Shown here piece after piece: positions 32,780 to 44,507 of a stretch of DNA of 64,000 bases. The stretch lies in assembly GCA_029262515.1 (NCBI GenBank), contig JAJCZH010000008.1:1-64000 (forward strand), in the 5' to 3' direction. Made by a program: the position numbers and the translations under genes. The notes beneath the pieces are model-generated. The model saw only the letters and a program-made list of their open reading frames with translations. It did no database searches and was not told where the DNA came from. Each line of letters begins with the position of its first letter. Positions within the stretch are counted from its first letter, which is position 1. Origin of the DNA: Deltaproteobacteria bacterium. GTDB taxonomy: Bacteria; Desulfobacterota; GWC2-55-46; JADFVP01.

Positions 32780-35314
32780 TCATCCAATTTCCGCCAGCTC
32801 AAGCCGCTCTTTCCACCTTCTGTTCAGCACCTCTTTAATTATAAGTGACTCGGGTTTGAGAAAGTGCGGATCGTTCTTCAAATGTGCCGCAGCCTCTTCA
32901 CGCGCTGATTTTAAAAGGCCCAAATCTCCTAAAGAAGCGGAAAACCGGAACTCCGGCAACCCTGACTGGCGCGTACCGATAAAGTCTCCCGGGCCTCTAA
33001 TCGCAAGATCCTCTTCGGCTACCCTAAACCCGTCCTCGGTCTCTTCCATAACCTTGAGCCTGCGGTAAGTATCTTCGGAGTTCGTCCACTGCGCGAGCAA
33101 GAGGCAGACCGACTGGCGTGTTCCGCGCCCCACCCGGCCCCGAAGCTGGTGCAGTTGGGCAAGGCCGAACCTCTCGGCATGCTCTATAAACATAACGGTT
33201 GCGTTCGGAATGTCTACTCCTACCTCTATCACGGTGGTTGCAACTAAAAGATCGATCCTGCGCTCTTTAAAGTCCCGCATCACGGCCTCTTTTTCGGCGC
33301 TCTTAAGGCGACCGTGGATAAGGCCTACGGTAAAATCGCTAAATGGGCCGCTCTCAAGGGTCTCTTTCATTCGCGTAGCGTCCGCAAGTTGCAGCTCTTC
33401 GGACTCTTCGACCAGAGGACAGACCACATAGGCCTGAGCGCCGCTCTTGAGCTCTTTATGTATAATTTCATACGCGCGCGCCCTCTCCTTCTCTCTCAGT
33501 ATCATCGTATTAACAGGCAGCCTGCCCGGCGGCAGTTCGTCTATAATAGATACTTCGAGGTCCGAGAAGATGGTCATGGTCAGGGTGCGCGGAATCGGGG
33601 TCGCCGTCATGATGAGCATATCAGGAGGCAGTACCGTTCCGTCGGTGCTCCTGATACCCTTGGCCTTAAGCTCGGCCCGCTGCACAACGCCGAAGCGGTG
33701 CTGCTCGTCTATCACGGCCAGAGCTAGCGAATTAAACTCTACGCCCTTTTGAATAAGCGCATGCGTACCGATTATTATGTCAACGCTGCCCTCCGCTATT
33801 TCGGCGTACAACCTCCCTTTCTCTTTCTTTACAATGCCCGAAGTAAGCAGCGCACTCTTAATGCCGATGGGTTCCGTATACTTCAAGATTACATTATAGT
33901 GCTGCTCGGCTAGGATTTCAGTCGGTGCCATTATGGCCGCCTGAAAACCGGCCCCAACCGCTCTGAGCGCGGCTATTAGACTGACTATCGTCTTGCCGGA
34001 GCCGACGTCTCCCTGCAAAAGCCTGTTCATCGGGTGCGGCGCGCTCATGTCGCGCTTGATTTCTCCGAGCACGCGCTCCTGCGCATTGGTCAGTTTAAAC
34101 GGTACGGAGGCTCTCAGGTCTTCTTCGAGTCTCTTTGAGCGTGGTGTACCGGCGCCGAGTTCTACTCCGCGCTCCCTTTTTGAGTTACGCCTTCTAATAG
34201 CGAGACCGGTTTCGAGCATAAATAGTTCGTCAAAAGCGAGGCTTCTCTTGGCGTCTCTTACTATCTTTTCACCGCCCTCTCCGGGAAGGTGCACGGCCTT
34301 GAAAGCGGCAGGCAGGCTCAAGAGTCCGAGACGTAACCGCACCTCAACCGGTACTGCGCTTACCGCAATCGGGGCAAAGGCGTTGAGCGCGCCGAGCACC
34401 AGTTTCCGTATACTCTTCTGATGCATCTTCTCAATCTGGGTATAGACGGGCAGAACCGCGCCTGGGGAACCGCCGCTCTGAGCCGCTTGACTCTCTTCTT
34501 CCACACCTCCCGTACCGACCTCTTCGTCATAGAGTTCGAGGTCCGGGTGTATCATTTCGACCTGTCTGCCATAGGCCGAGACAGTGCCGTAGACTAGGTA
34601 CTTCTTATCCCGCTCAAAACGGTTCATGTACGACGACTTGAAGTTGAACCATTTTAGTTTTAATATACCGCTAGAGTCGCTGACGATAATCTCGTACCCC
34701 CTGCGCCTGCCGTACCGTACCTCGCCCGAGAGCATGACGGTTCCGACAACAAGGGCCTTCTCGCCCTTTTGAAGCTCCCTAATCTTTTGAAGCCTGCTCC
34801 TGTCTTCATACCTTACGGGTATAAAGTAGAGCAGATCCTCAACGGTAAAGATACCGCGCTTGTTGAGAACAGCCGCAAGCCTCGGCCCTACGCCTTTAAC
34901 AAACTGCACCGGCCTTCTTAGCTCTTCAATATTCTCCCGTACACTCTTTCGTGATAGCGACTCTGGCTTAAAGGAAAGAGCAACGGACGTGGCGGCTAAA
35001 ACCGAAGGAGTGCAGACCACAACAGTGGACTTGAGAAGCTTCAGGGCCTGCTCCACCTTGCTCCGTTTCATTTTTGCCGGCTCGGAATCGAAACCGAAAA
35101 AGAGTAACGATAACTCTTCGAGAACAGACTCAACGTCAGCGCCGAGCTTAATGCCGTCTTCGCCGAGCTTTTTTGTCTCTACGGTCAGGGCCGTTAAAAG
35201 CGAGTCCATGCCCTTTAACTTATCTATGGAGGCGTAGTTATCTCTAGAAGCGAATTCGAGCGGTTTTTTTATCACCTCGAAGATAGCGGCTCTCTTTTCG
35301 GAATAGGTCTCCAT
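32780..35314 (-). CDS. recG: ATP-dependent DNA helicase RecG
   Basis: 844 aa. It reverses stalled replication forks. A long N-terminal extension (about 1-130) precedes the RecG wedge/OB domain (PVQFVKGVGPRLAAVLNKRG, then KKYLVYGTVSAYGRQVEMIHP). The helicase motor has Walker A QGDVGSGKTIV, motif II DEQHRFGV, motif III MTATPIPRTL and motif VI QLRGRVGRG. The N-terminal extension is longer than in the E. coli protein (693 aa), typical of some other lineages. It follows kup on the same strand. Confidence 0.96.
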   Translation of the reverse strand: METYSEKRAAIFEVIKKPLEFASRDNYASIDKLKGMDSLLTALTVETKKLGEDGIKLGADVESVLEELSLLFFGFDSEPAKMKRSKVEQALKLLKSTVVVCTPSVLAATSVALSFKPESLSRKSVRENIEELRRPVQFVKGVGPRLAAVLNKRGIFTVEDLLYFIPVRYEDRSRLQKIRELQKGEKALVVGTVMLSGEVRYGRRRGYEIIVSDSSGILKLKWFNFKSSYMNRFERDKKYLVYGTVSAYGRQVEMIHPDLELYDEEVGTGGVEEESQAAQSGGSPGAVLPVYTQIEKMHQKSIRKLVLGALNAFAPIAVSAVPVEVRLRLGLLSLPAAFKAVHLPGEGGEKIVRDAKRSLAFDELFMLETGLAIRRRNSKRERGVELGAGTPRSKRLEEDLRASVPFKLTNAQERVLGEIKRDMSAPHPMNRLLQGDVGSGKTIVSLIAALRAVGAGFQAAIMAPTEILAEQHYNVILKYTEPIGIKSALLTSGIVKKEKGRLYAEIAEGSVDIIIGTHALIQKGVEFNSLALAVIDEQHRFGVVQRAELKAKGIRSTDGTVLPPDMLIMTATPIPRTLTMTIFSDLEVSIIDELPPGRLPVNTMILREKERARAYEIIHKELKSGAQAYVVCPLVEESEELQLADATRMKETLESGPFSDFTVGLIHGRLKSAEKEAVMRDFKERRIDLLVATTVIEVGVDIPNATVMFIEHAERFGLAQLHQLRGRVGRGTRQSVCLLLAQWTNSEDTYRRLKVMEETEDGFRVAEEDLAIRGPGDFIGTRQSGLPEFRFSASLGDLGLLKSAREEAAAHLKNDPHFLKPESLIIKEVLNRRWKERLELAEIG

Positions 35315-35427
35315 ATCACCTGCCGTAACTGTTTTTTTTGAGTACCGTAGAAAGTGCGTTGATCTGTTTTGAATGGGTTCGGCATCAACTCGGGAAAGAA
35401 CCGGGACTTAGCAAAAGCCGAGGCCGT

Positions 35428-37221
35428 CTACATCTCTACCCTGGTTATAACCCCGTGGAGTTTATTGGCCGGAAGCTTGTAGAACTGTATGAAGTTCGGT
35501 GTAACCTTCTTTATAAAAGAGAAGAACTTCCAGATAATATTTCCCGAAGCCACTTCGTCATGGCCGTAGAAGATCGTCTTTTCTTTTATCCCTGCATCCT
35601 CAATTATCTTCATAACGTCGAAGAGCTCAAGGTAACCGGCCTTTATCTCAAAAGAGCGAAGCCCGTCGGCAAGATCCTTTTTAAAGTCGCTCGAAAGACC
35701 GAACGGTTCATCAAGCGTGGTTATGGTGACGATGATATTCTCCTCATAGATAATCGAGTTCTTGAACATAGTATGGACGATATACGGGGCTATCGACTGA
35801 TCCTCCTTTGCAAAGAAGAGCGCGGTTCCTCCGATCATCGGGATCTTGTTGTAGAGCTGTTTATAAGAGAAGAGAAAGGTGTCGAGTTTGAGCGGCCTGA
35901 GAGTTCTGCCAAGTTTCTTCTGGCCCTGCGTATAGACGATGATAACGCTGAAGGGTATGAGCGCAAGCAGTATAGACCAGTAACCACCATGCGGAATTTT
36001 GAACATGTTGGAGGCGAAGTAAGTGATATCGAGTACCGTAATAAAGACGGCCACACCGCTCTTGAAGTACTCTTTCCTGATATAGAAGAGCCACATCATC
36101 AAAATACCGGTTATCGACATACTGCCGGTAACCGCAAGCCCGTAGGCCGCAGCGAGGTTATGCGACTCGCGGAAATGGTTTATCACGAAGAGAACGAAGA
36201 TAAGCAGGAAGTAGTTTACGAAACCGATATAGATCTGGCTCCTCATTTCCGCGCTCTTGTAATCGACCTTGAACATCGGAAGTATATGAGTAGTTATGCC
36301 CTGATAGACGATAGAGAACATACCGGAGATCATTGCCTGAGAGGCGATAATCGTCGCCGCGATAGAGAGGAAGAGGAACGGAATATAGAGGAAACTCGCC
36401 TGATGGAAGATCATCTCAAAGAGCACGAAGTGCGCATCAGGGTTCTGCATAAGGTAGACGCCCTGGCCCATGTAATTAAGGATAAGAACCACAAAGACGA
36501 AGTGCCACGCCTTAACTATCGGCGCGCGTCCGAGGTGCCCCATGTCGGCATAGAGCGCCTCGCCTCCCGTTGCACACAGTATTACCTCTGACAACACAAA
36601 GAAGCCGGCAATGCCGTGCGAGGCCATAAACTTGATACCGTAATAAGGGTTGATCGCCTTAAAGACGTACGGGTAGTCTATTATCGAGACGATACCGGAC
36701 AGAGCAAGCGCCGAGAACCAGAGTACCATAAGAGGCCCGAACGCCCTGGCGACCTTCTCCGTTCCCTTGCGCTGAACGCTGAAGAGGATTATGGCTATGA
36801 CGCACGCTATGGCAACGAGGTAACTCTGCTCGAGGCCTTCGAGACCGGGGATAAGCAGAACCCCCTCCACGGCGCTGAGTATACTGATGGCAGGAGTTAT
36901 TATTCCGTCGCCTATAAGGAGCGAGACCCCTATGAATGCGAGCAGAGAGACGACAGCGATCTTGCGCCCGCTCTTTAAGTGCGGAAGCAGAAGCTCGCGC
37001 AGAACTATCTCCCCGCCCTCGCCCTTGCGGCTTAAAGAAGTGGCCAGCCATGCGTACTCAACGGTAACGAGCAGCAGCAGCGTCCAGAATATAAGCGAGA
37101 GAACGCCGATTATATTGGATGGTGTAGGTTCCAGAAATAAGAAGATTACCGCGAGGGTGTAGATAGGACTGGTACCGATGTCGCCGAAGACGATACCGAG
37201 AGATTTGATAACCATCTTCAT
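35428..37221 (-). CDS. kup: Kup-family potassium transporter
   Basis: 597 aa. The first ~430 residues form about twelve hydrophobic helices, starting [18 protein letters not shown], with [31 protein letters not shown] and YMGQGVYL; the C-terminal ~150 residues are cytoplasmic. The start ATG overlaps the carB stop (ATGA at 37218-37221), so it is translationally coupled to the pyrimidine operon. Kup imports K+ by proton symport. Why it sits behind carB is unclear. A reading frame on the other strand (35338-36591) is a shadow. Confidence 0.94.
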   Translation of the reverse strand: MKMVIKSLGIVFGDIGTSPIYTLAVIFLFLEPTPSNIIGVLSLIFWTLLLLVTVEYAWLATSLSRKGEGGEIVLRELLLPHLKSGRKIAVVSLLAFIGVSLLIGDGIITPAISILSAVEGVLLIPGLEGLEQSYLVAIACVIAIILFSVQRKGTEKVARAFGPLMVLWFSALALSGIVSIIDYPYVFKAINPYYGIKFMASHGIAGFFVLSEVILCATGGEALYADMGHLGRAPIVKAWHFVFVVLILNYMGQGVYLMQNPDAHFVLFEMIFHQASFLYIPFLFLSIAATIIASQAMISGMFSIVYQGITTHILPMFKVDYKSAEMRSQIYIGFVNYFLLIFVLFVINHFRESHNLAAAYGLAVTGSMSITGILMMWLFYIRKEYFKSGVAVFITVLDITYFASNMFKIPHGGYWSILLALIPFSVIIVYTQGQKKLGRTLRPLKLDTFLFSYKQLYNKIPMIGGTALFFAKEDQSIAPYIVHTMFKNSIIYEENIIVTITTLDEPFGLSSDFKKDLADGLRSFEIKAGYLELFDVMKIIEDAGIKEKTIFYGHDEVASGNIIWKFFSFIKKVTPNFIQFYKLPANKLHGVITRVEM

Positions 37222-40200
37222 TGGGGTATCGAACTCTGCTTGAGAGGTTCAGGATAGTACTCTTGCAGCGGTTTGACGTCGAGCACCCGGTCTGAGATTG
37301 CTCTGATGCCGAGCGCAGCGGCACGCGCTCCCGCAATGGTCGTAAAGTACGGAAGTCCCAGGTCAATAGAGCTTCTCCTTATCGAATACGAATCCGCAAC
37401 CGACTTCGCGCCGAAGGAGGTATTTATAACCATATCAACCTCAAGACTCTTTATCTTGTCAACGATATGAGGCCTGCCCTCATTAACCTTATTCACGAAT
37501 TCAGCCTCTATTCCGTTGGACTTCAAAAACTTTTCCGTACCGCTGGTGGCAATAATTGAAAAACCTATAGCAGTCAACTCTCTCGCTATCTCAAGGGCCG
37601 CCTCCTTGTCTTCGTCACGTATACTGACAAAGACGGTGCCGCCTAGCGGAAGTTTGTTGCCGGCGGAAATCTGCGCCTTGGCAAATGCGCTGCCGAAGTC
37701 GTAGGAAATTCCCATGACCTCGCCGGTCGACTTCATCTCAGGCCCTAAAATTATATCAACCCCCGGAAACTTAATAAAGGGAAATACAGCCTCTTTGACC
37801 GAAGTATACTCCGGCACCACCTCTTTGGTAAAGCCGAGTTCACTGAGGCTTCTGCCTATAGCGAGCTTTGTTGCCAGTTTTGCAAGCGGCCTCCCAATAG
37901 CTTTTGAAACGAACGGTACGGTGCGCGAGGCGCGCGGGTTGACTTCTATGATGTAGACCGTAGAGTCTTTAACGGCAAATTGCACGTTCATCAGGCCTAT
38001 TACGTTCAACTCCTTGGCGAGAAGTTTCGTCTGGCGCCGTATCTCATCCGTTACTTCTTTGGTCAACGAGTACGGCGGCAGCGAGCAGGCCGAGTCGCCG
38101 GAGTGGACGCCAGCCTCCTCTATATGCTCCATAATAGCGCCGATCACGGCAACGGAGCCGTCAGAGATGCAATCGACATCCACCTCTACCGCGCCTTCTA
38201 AGAAACGGTCTACAAGAACCGGGTGCTCAGGCGAGGCATTTACCGCATGCATCATATAGTTCATCAGGCTCGCCGTGTCGTAAACTGTCTGCATGGCACG
38301 GCCGCCAAGCACGTATGATGGGCGCACCATTACCGGGTAACCGAGTTCAGTCGCAATAGCTACCGCCTCTTCGGTTGAGCGCGCAAGACCGCTTTCCGGT
38401 TTCTTTAATGAGAGCCTGTTGAGCAGGTCGTCGAAACGCTCCCTGTCTTCGGCGATATCGATAGAGTCGGAACTGGTACCGAGTATCTTTACACCAGCTT
38501 TCTCCAGAGCAACAGACAACTTTAACGGCGTCTGACCGCCGAGTTGAACGATAACCCCGTACGGCTTCTCCCGTTCTATAATAGCCATTACGTCTTCGAA
38601 AGTAAGTGGTTCAAAGTACAACCTGTCAGAGGTATCGTAATCCGTAGAGACGGTCTCCGGGTTGCAGTTGACCATTATCGACTCAAAACCCTCTTCTTTA
38701 AGAGCAAAAGAGGCATGGACGCAGCAGTAATCAAACTCTATCCCCTGCCCGATTCTGTTTGGCCCGCTGCCTAGTATAATAACCTTCCTGTTCTGGGTCG
38801 GCGCTGCCTCGCACTCGGCCTTCGGTTCAGCCGACTCGTTGATATTATAAAAGGGGCGCTCGTAAGTTGAGTAGAGGTACGGCGTAAAGGCCTCGAACTC
38901 GGCGGCGCAGGTATCTACCGTCTTGAATACCGGCAAAATGGAATGCTTATGCGCAAAGAGACGGAGGTCGGCCTCGCTCTTCTTTATGATACTACCTATT
39001 ATCGCATCCGAGAAGCCGCACTCCTTGGCATGCCTGTAGAGTTCACCAAAGCCATCTTCGTCCATATCCGTGCTCTCAAGCGCCTCTTCAACAAGCCTTA
39101 GCTCCTCAAGGTTATTTAGGAACCAGCGGTCTATGCCCGTAAACTCGTAGATCTTCTCAACATCGAGTCCTGCCCTCAAGGCCTCCATCAGGTACCACAA
39201 ACGCTCCGAGCCGGGTGTCTTCAGGCGCGCCTTCAGTATATCGCTCTCGGCAGTTGTCGGAGTAAAGCTTAGAGTCAGACGCTCCGGCTTTATAAGCTTC
39301 TCGAAACCGAGGCTTCCGACCTCGAGCGAGCGGATCGCTTTACCGAGAGACTCCTTGAAGGTTCTGCCTATGGCCATCGCCTCGCCGACCGACTTCATCT
39401 GCGTGGTAAGAGTGGCATCGGTATTTGGAAACTTCTCAAAAGCGAAACGCGGTATCTTGGTAACGACGTAATCTATTGTCGGCTCGAAAGAGGCCGGAGT
39501 CTTTTTTGTTATGTCGTTAGGGATCTCGTCTAACGTATAACCGACCGCCAGAAGGGCCGCGATCTTGGCAATAGGAAATCCGGTCGCCTTGGAGGCTAGC
39601 GCGCTCGAACGTGATACGCGCGGGTTCATCTCAATGACATAGACCTTGCCGTTATCGGGGTTGACCGAGAACTGGATATTGCTGCCGCCGGTATCTACGC
39701 CGATCTCGCGTATTATGCGCACAGCGTAGTCGCGCATAATCTGGTACTCTTTATCGGTAAGGGTCTGGGCCGGGGCAACGGTAATAGAGTCCCCGGTGTG
39801 AACGCCCATTGGGTCGAGGTTCTCTATGGAGCAGATGATGACGACGTTGTCGTTATGGTCGCGCATCACCTCAAGCTCGTACTCCTTCCATCCTATGACC
39901 GACTCCTCTATCAGAAGCTCGTTCACCGGGCTGCACTCGAGACCGAAGCGCACCATACTCTCGTACTCTTCGCGGTTGTAGGCTATGCCGCCGCCCATGC
40001 CGCCGAGCGTAAATGACGGGCGGATAATTGCCGGAAAGTCCATCCACTCGATTATCTTGTTCGCCTGCTCCACGGTGCGCGCCTGCGCGGAGCGCGGCAC
40101 ATGAAGACCGATCTTCTCCATAGCTACCTTAAAGAGCTCGCGCTCCTCGGCCTTCTCTATGGCAGGGAGTTTCGCGCCGATCATCTCAACGCCGTGCTTC

Positions 40201-40526
40201 TCCAGAACGCCGGACTTGGCGAGTTCCACGCTAACATTCAACGCGGTCTGTCCGCCCATTGTCGGCAGAAGCGCATCCGGTTTTTCTATCTCTATTATCT
40301 TTTCGACCGTAAGCGCGGTAATAGGCTCTATGTAGGTACGGTCGGCGAGACCGGGATCGGTCATGATGGTCGCCGGGTTCGAATTTACGAGCACCACCAA
40401 GTAACCGTCGTCGCGGAGCGCCTTGCAGGCCTGGGTGCCGGAGTAGTCGAACTCGCAGCCCTGCCCGATAACGATAGGCCCCGAGCCTACGATAAGAATC
40501 TTTTTTAAATCAGTCCGTTTTGGCAA
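37218..40526 (-). CDS. carB: Carbamoyl-phosphate synthase large subunit
   Basis: 1102 aa, full length. Two homologous ATP-grasp halves, each with [10 protein letters not shown] or [25 protein letters not shown] and [17 protein letters not shown], and ending in an MGS-like allosteric domain. TTG start at 40526 is chosen because [17 protein letters not shown] is the family N-terminus and AGGAG lies upstream. The TAG stop of the inserted nuclease-like gene is part of that ribosome site (TAGGAG), leaving only 14 bases between the two genes. carA is displaced about 1.5 kb upstream. Confidence 0.97.
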   Translation of the reverse strand: MPKRTDLKKILIVGSGPIVIGQGCEFDYSGTQACKALRDDGYLVVLVNSNPATIMTDPGLADRTYIEPITALTVEKIIEIEKPDALLPTMGGQTALNVSVELAKSGVLEKHGVEMIGAKLPAIEKAEERELFKVAMEKIGLHVPRSAQARTVEQANKIIEWMDFPAIIRPSFTLGGMGGGIAYNREEYESMVRFGLECSPVNELLIEESVIGWKEYELEVMRDHNDNVVIICSIENLDPMGVHTGDSITVAPAQTLTDKEYQIMRDYAVRIIREIGVDTGGSNIQFSVNPDNGKVYVIEMNPRVSRSSALASKATGFPIAKIAALLAVGYTLDEIPNDITKKTPASFEPTIDYVVTKIPRFAFEKFPNTDATLTTQMKSVGEAMAIGRTFKESLGKAIRSLEVGSLGFEKLIKPERLTLSFTPTTAESDILKARLKTPGSERLWYLMEALRAGLDVEKIYEFTGIDRWFLNNLEELRLVEEALESTDMDEDGFGELYRHAKECGFSDAIIGSIIKKSEADLRLFAHKHSILPVFKTVDTCAAEFEAFTPYLYSTYERPFYNINESAEPKAECEAAPTQNRKVIILGSGPNRIGQGIEFDYCCVHASFALKEEGFESIMVNCNPETVSTDYDTSDRLYFEPLTFEDVMAIIEREKPYGVIVQLGGQTPLKLSVALEKAGVKILGTSSDSIDIAEDRERFDDLLNRLSLKKPESGLARSTEEAVAIATELGYPVMVRPSYVLGGRAMQTVYDTASLMNYMMHAVNASPEHPVLVDRFLEGAVEVDVDCISDGSVAVIGAIMEHIEEAGVHSGDSACSLPPYSLTKEVTDEIRRQTKLLAKELNVIGLMNVQFAVKDSTVYIIEVNPRASRTVPFVSKAIGRPLAKLATKLAIGRSLSELGFTKEVVPEYTSVKEAVFPFIKFPGVDIILGPEMKSTGEVMGISYDFGSAFAKAQISAGNKLPLGGTVFVSIRDEDKEAALEIARELTAIGFSIIATSGTEKFLKSNGIEAEFVNKVNEGRPHIVDKIKSLEVDMVINTSFGAKSVADSYSIRRSSIDLGLPYFTTIAGARAAALGIRAISDRVLDVKPLQEYYPEPLKQSSIPQ

Positions 40527-40540
40527 AGCTAGCGATGCTC

Positions 40541-41971
40541 CTAATGCTTAAGTTCTTTCATTGTGGGTACTAATTCTACTGCCTGCTTAAAATATTCTTC
40601 AGGGTTTGGTGATAATGTGATGCGCCTTAGTAATTCTTCTATTTCTTCCCTACATATCACAGCGATTTTATGTTTACTAGCAACCTTTAGATCTACGTCA
40701 ACCTCTTCTCGTGCTAACTCTGTAACCATAATAGGCTGAACAACCGTTGGTCCAAACCCACTACCTGAAAGCTTTTTATTTATAAGAACTGTCCTTCGAG
40801 CCAACTTAGATATTTTATCTTTTGTATTTATTGGACCAGTTGTTGCCTCAACAATAAGAACATTTCCATTCGGAGTGGCGGCAATTATATCCGGCCCGTC
40901 TGTCAAGTTGGGCACTTTACCATACTGTAAAACAAAAAAACCTAACATGCTTAATATCAAACCCACTCCAATTTCAAATGATTGAGCTTTTTGGTTACCA
41001 TCTGGGTCTACTAGAATTTCTCTTAATACCTTTAGCTGGTTGTCAAATACTTCATGCATTACAAAGTTTTGATTAAAGCTCTTACTGGGGTCTTGAACAT
41101 ACCACTCATGCAATGCGATACCACCATAACTCAAGAAAGCCTGTAGTAGCGTGGCATCCTTCACATCAACTTCTATAATACAAATATATAAGTCACCTTC
41201 TTTCTTCCAGTCAAAAGATGCACCTGTAACACTCGAACGTTCAACATCTAAATCCTTATGAAAAATTTTATAACCTAACTTAATTTTTAATAAATCAATA
41301 TTGGCTGCAGCATAACACTTTATACTTGCTTTCCTATCTGCAATTATTGAATCATCCGCAATCCAAACGGGTGACATAGCAATAACTTCTATATTTGAGG
41401 AGTTTCCCCATTGCTTCGAAATAGGCAAACCAATAAATTGAAGCAATGCATCGAAGCTAGCAAACGGCTGGTCAGCAGCCTTTAAATCTCAATCAAGTTC
41501 CTCATAACACTTATACCCAGGCTGAGCTAACATTGGCCATAAATCAGCACCACTAACTCTAAAACTCGGACATCGTAATCCTGACATTACCAACTGGTGG
41601 TATGACCCAAAAAAGGCAGTAGAAAAATTATTACTTGAACTGCTCGAAAGAGCCACTTCACTTGCTAACAAGGAAAGCTTTCCTGCAGCAACATTTGAAA
41701 TAAAACTGTCAACTTCTTTAGGGTCTATCTTTTCAATCTCTTTACCAGCAACAATACGCTTCGATTCAAATGTAAAAGGTGCTTCATTAAGTTGTTGTTT
41801 TGCAGAACATAGAATAACACGGGCAAATATAAGCTTTAAACCATCTTTATCTTTAAGAGCAACATAACTGCTTGCTTTCCAGGCAATACTACTCTTCCAC
41901 ACATCAAGCAGTTCATTAAAGCAACCTATATTATTAATTTGATCGGGTTCCATAACTTGATCAAGTTCCAT
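40541..41971 (-). pseudogene. AT-rich PD-(D/E)XK-like nuclease gene with in-frame TGA
   Basis: One frame of 477 codons from ATG 41971 to TAG 40541 is broken only by TGA at 41489-41491. The first 160 residues are an unrecognised N-terminal domain. The second part includes FEIGVGLILSMLGFFVLQYG, then GPDIIAATPNGNVLIVEATT and KDKISKLARR, which fits the E...PD...ExT/K layout of uncharacterised restriction-type nucleases; the usual catalytic Lys is Thr. If the stop is real, a TTG at 41446 could start a C-terminal piece. Codon use is AT-rich, unlike carA and carB, so acquisition is likely. Sec is unlikely: no Cys partner. Confidence 0.62.
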
Positions 41972-41977
41972 AAAAAA

Positions 41978-42010
41978 CCCCCACTCCTTCCCCCCTTATC
42001 CCCCTACCCC
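41978..42010 (-). other. G-quadruplex-forming motif before the inserted gene
   Basis: On the minus strand four G tracts of 4, 5, 6 and 5 bases are separated by loops of 2, 4 and 7 bases. The motif covers the carA stop codon and the ribosome-binding region (AAGGAG) of the nuclease-like gene, so it is in the transcript. It satisfies the usual G4 pattern; folding is not shown. Confidence 0.7.
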
Positions 42011-43143
42011 ATCATCTCAACAAAACGCCTGAAGAGGTAGACCGAGTCGTGCGGGCCGGGCGAGGCCTCGGGGTGGTACTGGACGCTGAAGAGCGGAAGC
42101 TCTTTGTGACTAATACCCTCTACCGTCCTGTCGTTGAGGTTTATGTGCGTCAGCTCGGCGACTCCCTTCATGGAGTCGAGATCGACGGCGAAACCGTGGT
42201 TCTGGGAAGTGATCTCGACCTTTGTCGTAGTGAGGTCCTGCACCGGCTGGTTGCCTCCCCTGTGGCCGAACTTGAGCTTGTAGGTGCTGCCACCGAGTGC
42301 GAGCGAAAGTATCTGATGGCCGAGACAGATTCCGAAGATCGGCTTTTTCCCGAGAAGTTCCTTTATGGTCTCTTTCGCATAACCAACCGCGTCCGGGTCG
42401 CCGGGGCCGTTTGAGAGGAAGATACCATCTGGGGCCATCTTCAGCACCTCTTCGGCGGTTGTAGAGGCCGGCACTACCGTAACGTCACAACCGACGGCGT
42501 GTAAGTTACGCAGTATGTTGCGCTTCATACCGAAGTCGAAGGCGACCACCTTGTACCGTTTTTCATCCTCTTCAATACGGCTGCCCCTCCGGCGGTCGTA
42601 TCCGTACTCAACGTCCCAAAGCCCCTGGCCCCAGTCGTAAGGCTCTGCGCAGGTCACCTCTTTAACAAGATCGCACCCGACGAGGCTCGGTGAGGCAACA
42701 GCCTTTTTTACAAGGGAGCAAGGGTCGAGATCGGTTGTGCTGATAATAGCCTGCATGGCGCCTTTCGAGCGGATTATACGAGTCAAGGCGCGAGTATCGA
42801 TTCCGCAGATACTAACGACACCGTTCTTCTTGAGAAAGGCGTCGAGGCTCTCCTCGCTCCTCCACGAACTCGGCTTCGCGCACGGCTCCTTAACTACAAA
42901 ACCCTCGACCCACGGTTTTATCGACTCCATATCCTCGTCGTTGGCGCCGTAATTGCCCTGCTCGGTATAGGTCATGGTAACTATCTGACCCTTGTAGGAC
43001 GGGTCGGTCAGGACCTCCTGATAACCGGTAAGCGAGGTATTGAAGCAGACCTCACCTATGGTCTCGCCCTCTGCGCCGAAGCTGCGCCCCTCGAAGATTG
43101 TGCCGTCCGAGAGCGCTAAAATTGCCTTGCTGCCAAATTTCAT
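42004..43143 (-). CDS. carA: Carbamoyl-phosphate synthase small subunit
   Basis: 379 aa from ATG 43143 ([22 protein letters not shown]). A longer frame to 43347 exists but adds a stretch unlike CarA, so the inner ATG is chosen. The glutaminase half has the nucleophile Cys in [10 protein letters not shown] and the catalytic His/Glu in [14 protein letters not shown]. It starts 20 nt after pyrC and is separated from carB by the inserted gene. Glutamine-derived ammonia is passed to CarB. Confidence 0.96.
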   Translation of the reverse strand: MKFGSKAILALSDGTIFEGRSFGAEGETIGEVCFNTSLTGYQEVLTDPSYKGQIVTMTYTEQGNYGANDEDMESIKPWVEGFVVKEPCAKPSSWRSEESLDAFLKKNGVVSICGIDTRALTRIIRSKGAMQAIISTTDLDPCSLVKKAVASPSLVGCDLVKEVTCAEPYDWGQGLWDVEYGYDRRRGSRIEEDEKRYKVVAFDFGMKRNILRNLHAVGCDVTVVPASTTAEEVLKMAPDGIFLSNGPGDPDAVGYAKETIKELLGKKPIFGICLGHQILSLALGGSTYKLKFGHRGGNQPVQDLTTTKVEITSQNHGFAVDLDSMKGVAELTHINLNDRTVEGISHKELPLFSVQYHPEASPGPHDSVYLFRRFVEMMG

Positions 43144-43163
43144 AATGGAAAAACCTTTGTCTG

Positions 43164-44465
43164 TTAAGAGGCCGTAAAGACCGTCTTGCCGCCTACGATA
43201 GTCTGCTGCACGCGCCCCTTCATCGTAACACCGATATACGGCGTATTCTTCGACCTCGACCGGATAGAGTCTGCCTCTACCGTCCACTCGGCCCCCAAGT
43301 CTATAATCGTTATATCGGCTGCGGCCCCGACCCTGATAGAGCCGCACTCTAACCCTATCGCCTTTGCCGGACTTATCGTCATCGCCTCTACCATACGCTC
43401 GAGGCTCAACCTGCCGTCGAGCACAAGGCCGTAAACGAGCGAAAAGGCGGTCTCTAACCCGATGATACCGTTTGCCGCACAGGCGAACTCGACATCCTTC
43501 TCGATGACCGAATGCGGGGCATGGTCGGTGGCTATAGAACCTATGGTGCCGTCATTGAGCCCCTCTATAAGGGCCTCTATGTCGCCGTCTCTTCTAAGCG
43601 GCGGGTTCATCTTCGCATTAGTATCATAACCTATAACGCGTGAGTCGGTTAGCGTTATATGGTGAGGAGCGACCTCTGCGGTTACTTTTACGCCCCTGGC
43701 CTGCGCAGCGCGGATAAGGTCTACCCCGCCTCTGGTAGAGACGTGGGCCACATGAAGCCTGCCGCCGGTAAGTTCGGCGAGTTGAATGTCGCGCGCTATC
43801 ATAGAGTCTTCGGCAACGTTGGGAATTCCCGGCAGACCGAGACGGGTCGAGACCGGGCCTTCGTTCATAACGCCGTCTCTGACAAGCTCCGGCTCCTCGG
43901 CGTGCGTTATTATCGCTTTGCCGACGCCTGCCGAGTACTCTAGCGCGCGGCGCATAAGCCCTGCGTCTTTTACCGGCATGCCGTCATCCGAGAAAGCGAC
44001 GCAACCTGCCTCTTTCAGCTCGCCCATCTCGGTTATGGTCTTGCCCTTGAGCCCGAGACTTACGGCGCCTATTGGAAGAACCCTTACGGCAGCCGACTCC
44101 GCTTGCTTTAAGATATAGCGGGTCACGGACTGGTTGTCGTTTACGGGAAGGGTATTTGCCATACACAAGATAGTCGTAAAACCGCCGGCCGCTGCGGCCC
44201 CGGCGCCAGTGGATACGGTCTCTTTATATTCATAACCAGGTTCACGAAGGTGGGTATGGATATCAACCAACCCCGGCACCACCAGCTTGCCGGTCGCGTC
44301 TATGACATCGAGACCCGGAGCGCCCTCTTCAAGCGGTGAATCGTCGGAGGCTGAGGCCTTTATGCTCGCAACGCGGCCGCCCATTATATAGATGTTACTG
44401 ACCTCGTCGAGCCCAATGGACGGGTCGAGCACCCTGCCGTTCGTTATAACAACTCTGTTTGCCAT
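43164..44465 (-). CDS. pyrC: Dihydroorotase
   Basis: 433 aa from ATG 44465 (a GTG three codons upstream is an alternative). Type I dihydroorotase: [16 protein letters not shown] with the metal His pair, later [16 protein letters not shown] and ATDHAPH with the catalytic Asp. It lies between pyrB and carA in the pyr operon. Cyclises carbamoyl-aspartate to dihydroorotate. Confidence 0.96.
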   Translation of the reverse strand: MANRVVITNGRVLDPSIGLDEVSNIYIMGGRVASIKASASDDSPLEEGAPGLDVIDATGKLVVPGLVDIHTHLREPGYEYKETVSTGAGAAAAGGFTTILCMANTLPVNDNQSVTRYILKQAESAAVRVLPIGAVSLGLKGKTITEMGELKEAGCVAFSDDGMPVKDAGLMRRALEYSAGVGKAIITHAEEPELVRDGVMNEGPVSTRLGLPGIPNVAEDSMIARDIQLAELTGGRLHVAHVSTRGGVDLIRAAQARGVKVTAEVAPHHITLTDSRVIGYDTNAKMNPPLRRDGDIEALIEGLNDGTIGSIATDHAPHSVIEKDVEFACAANGIIGLETAFSLVYGLVLDGRLSLERMVEAMTISPAKAIGLECGSIRVGAAADITIIDLGAEWTVEADSIRSRSKNTPYIGVTMKGRVQQTIVGGKTVFTAS

Positions 44466-44507
44466 ACTCTCCACTCGATATTATAGGTATTGAACTTTAA
44501 AAAAAGA

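Noticed and set aside
35338-36591. 417-aa open frame on the plus strand
   Set aside because: It is antisense to kup, is rich in charged residues without any domain, and kup is clear on the other strand.
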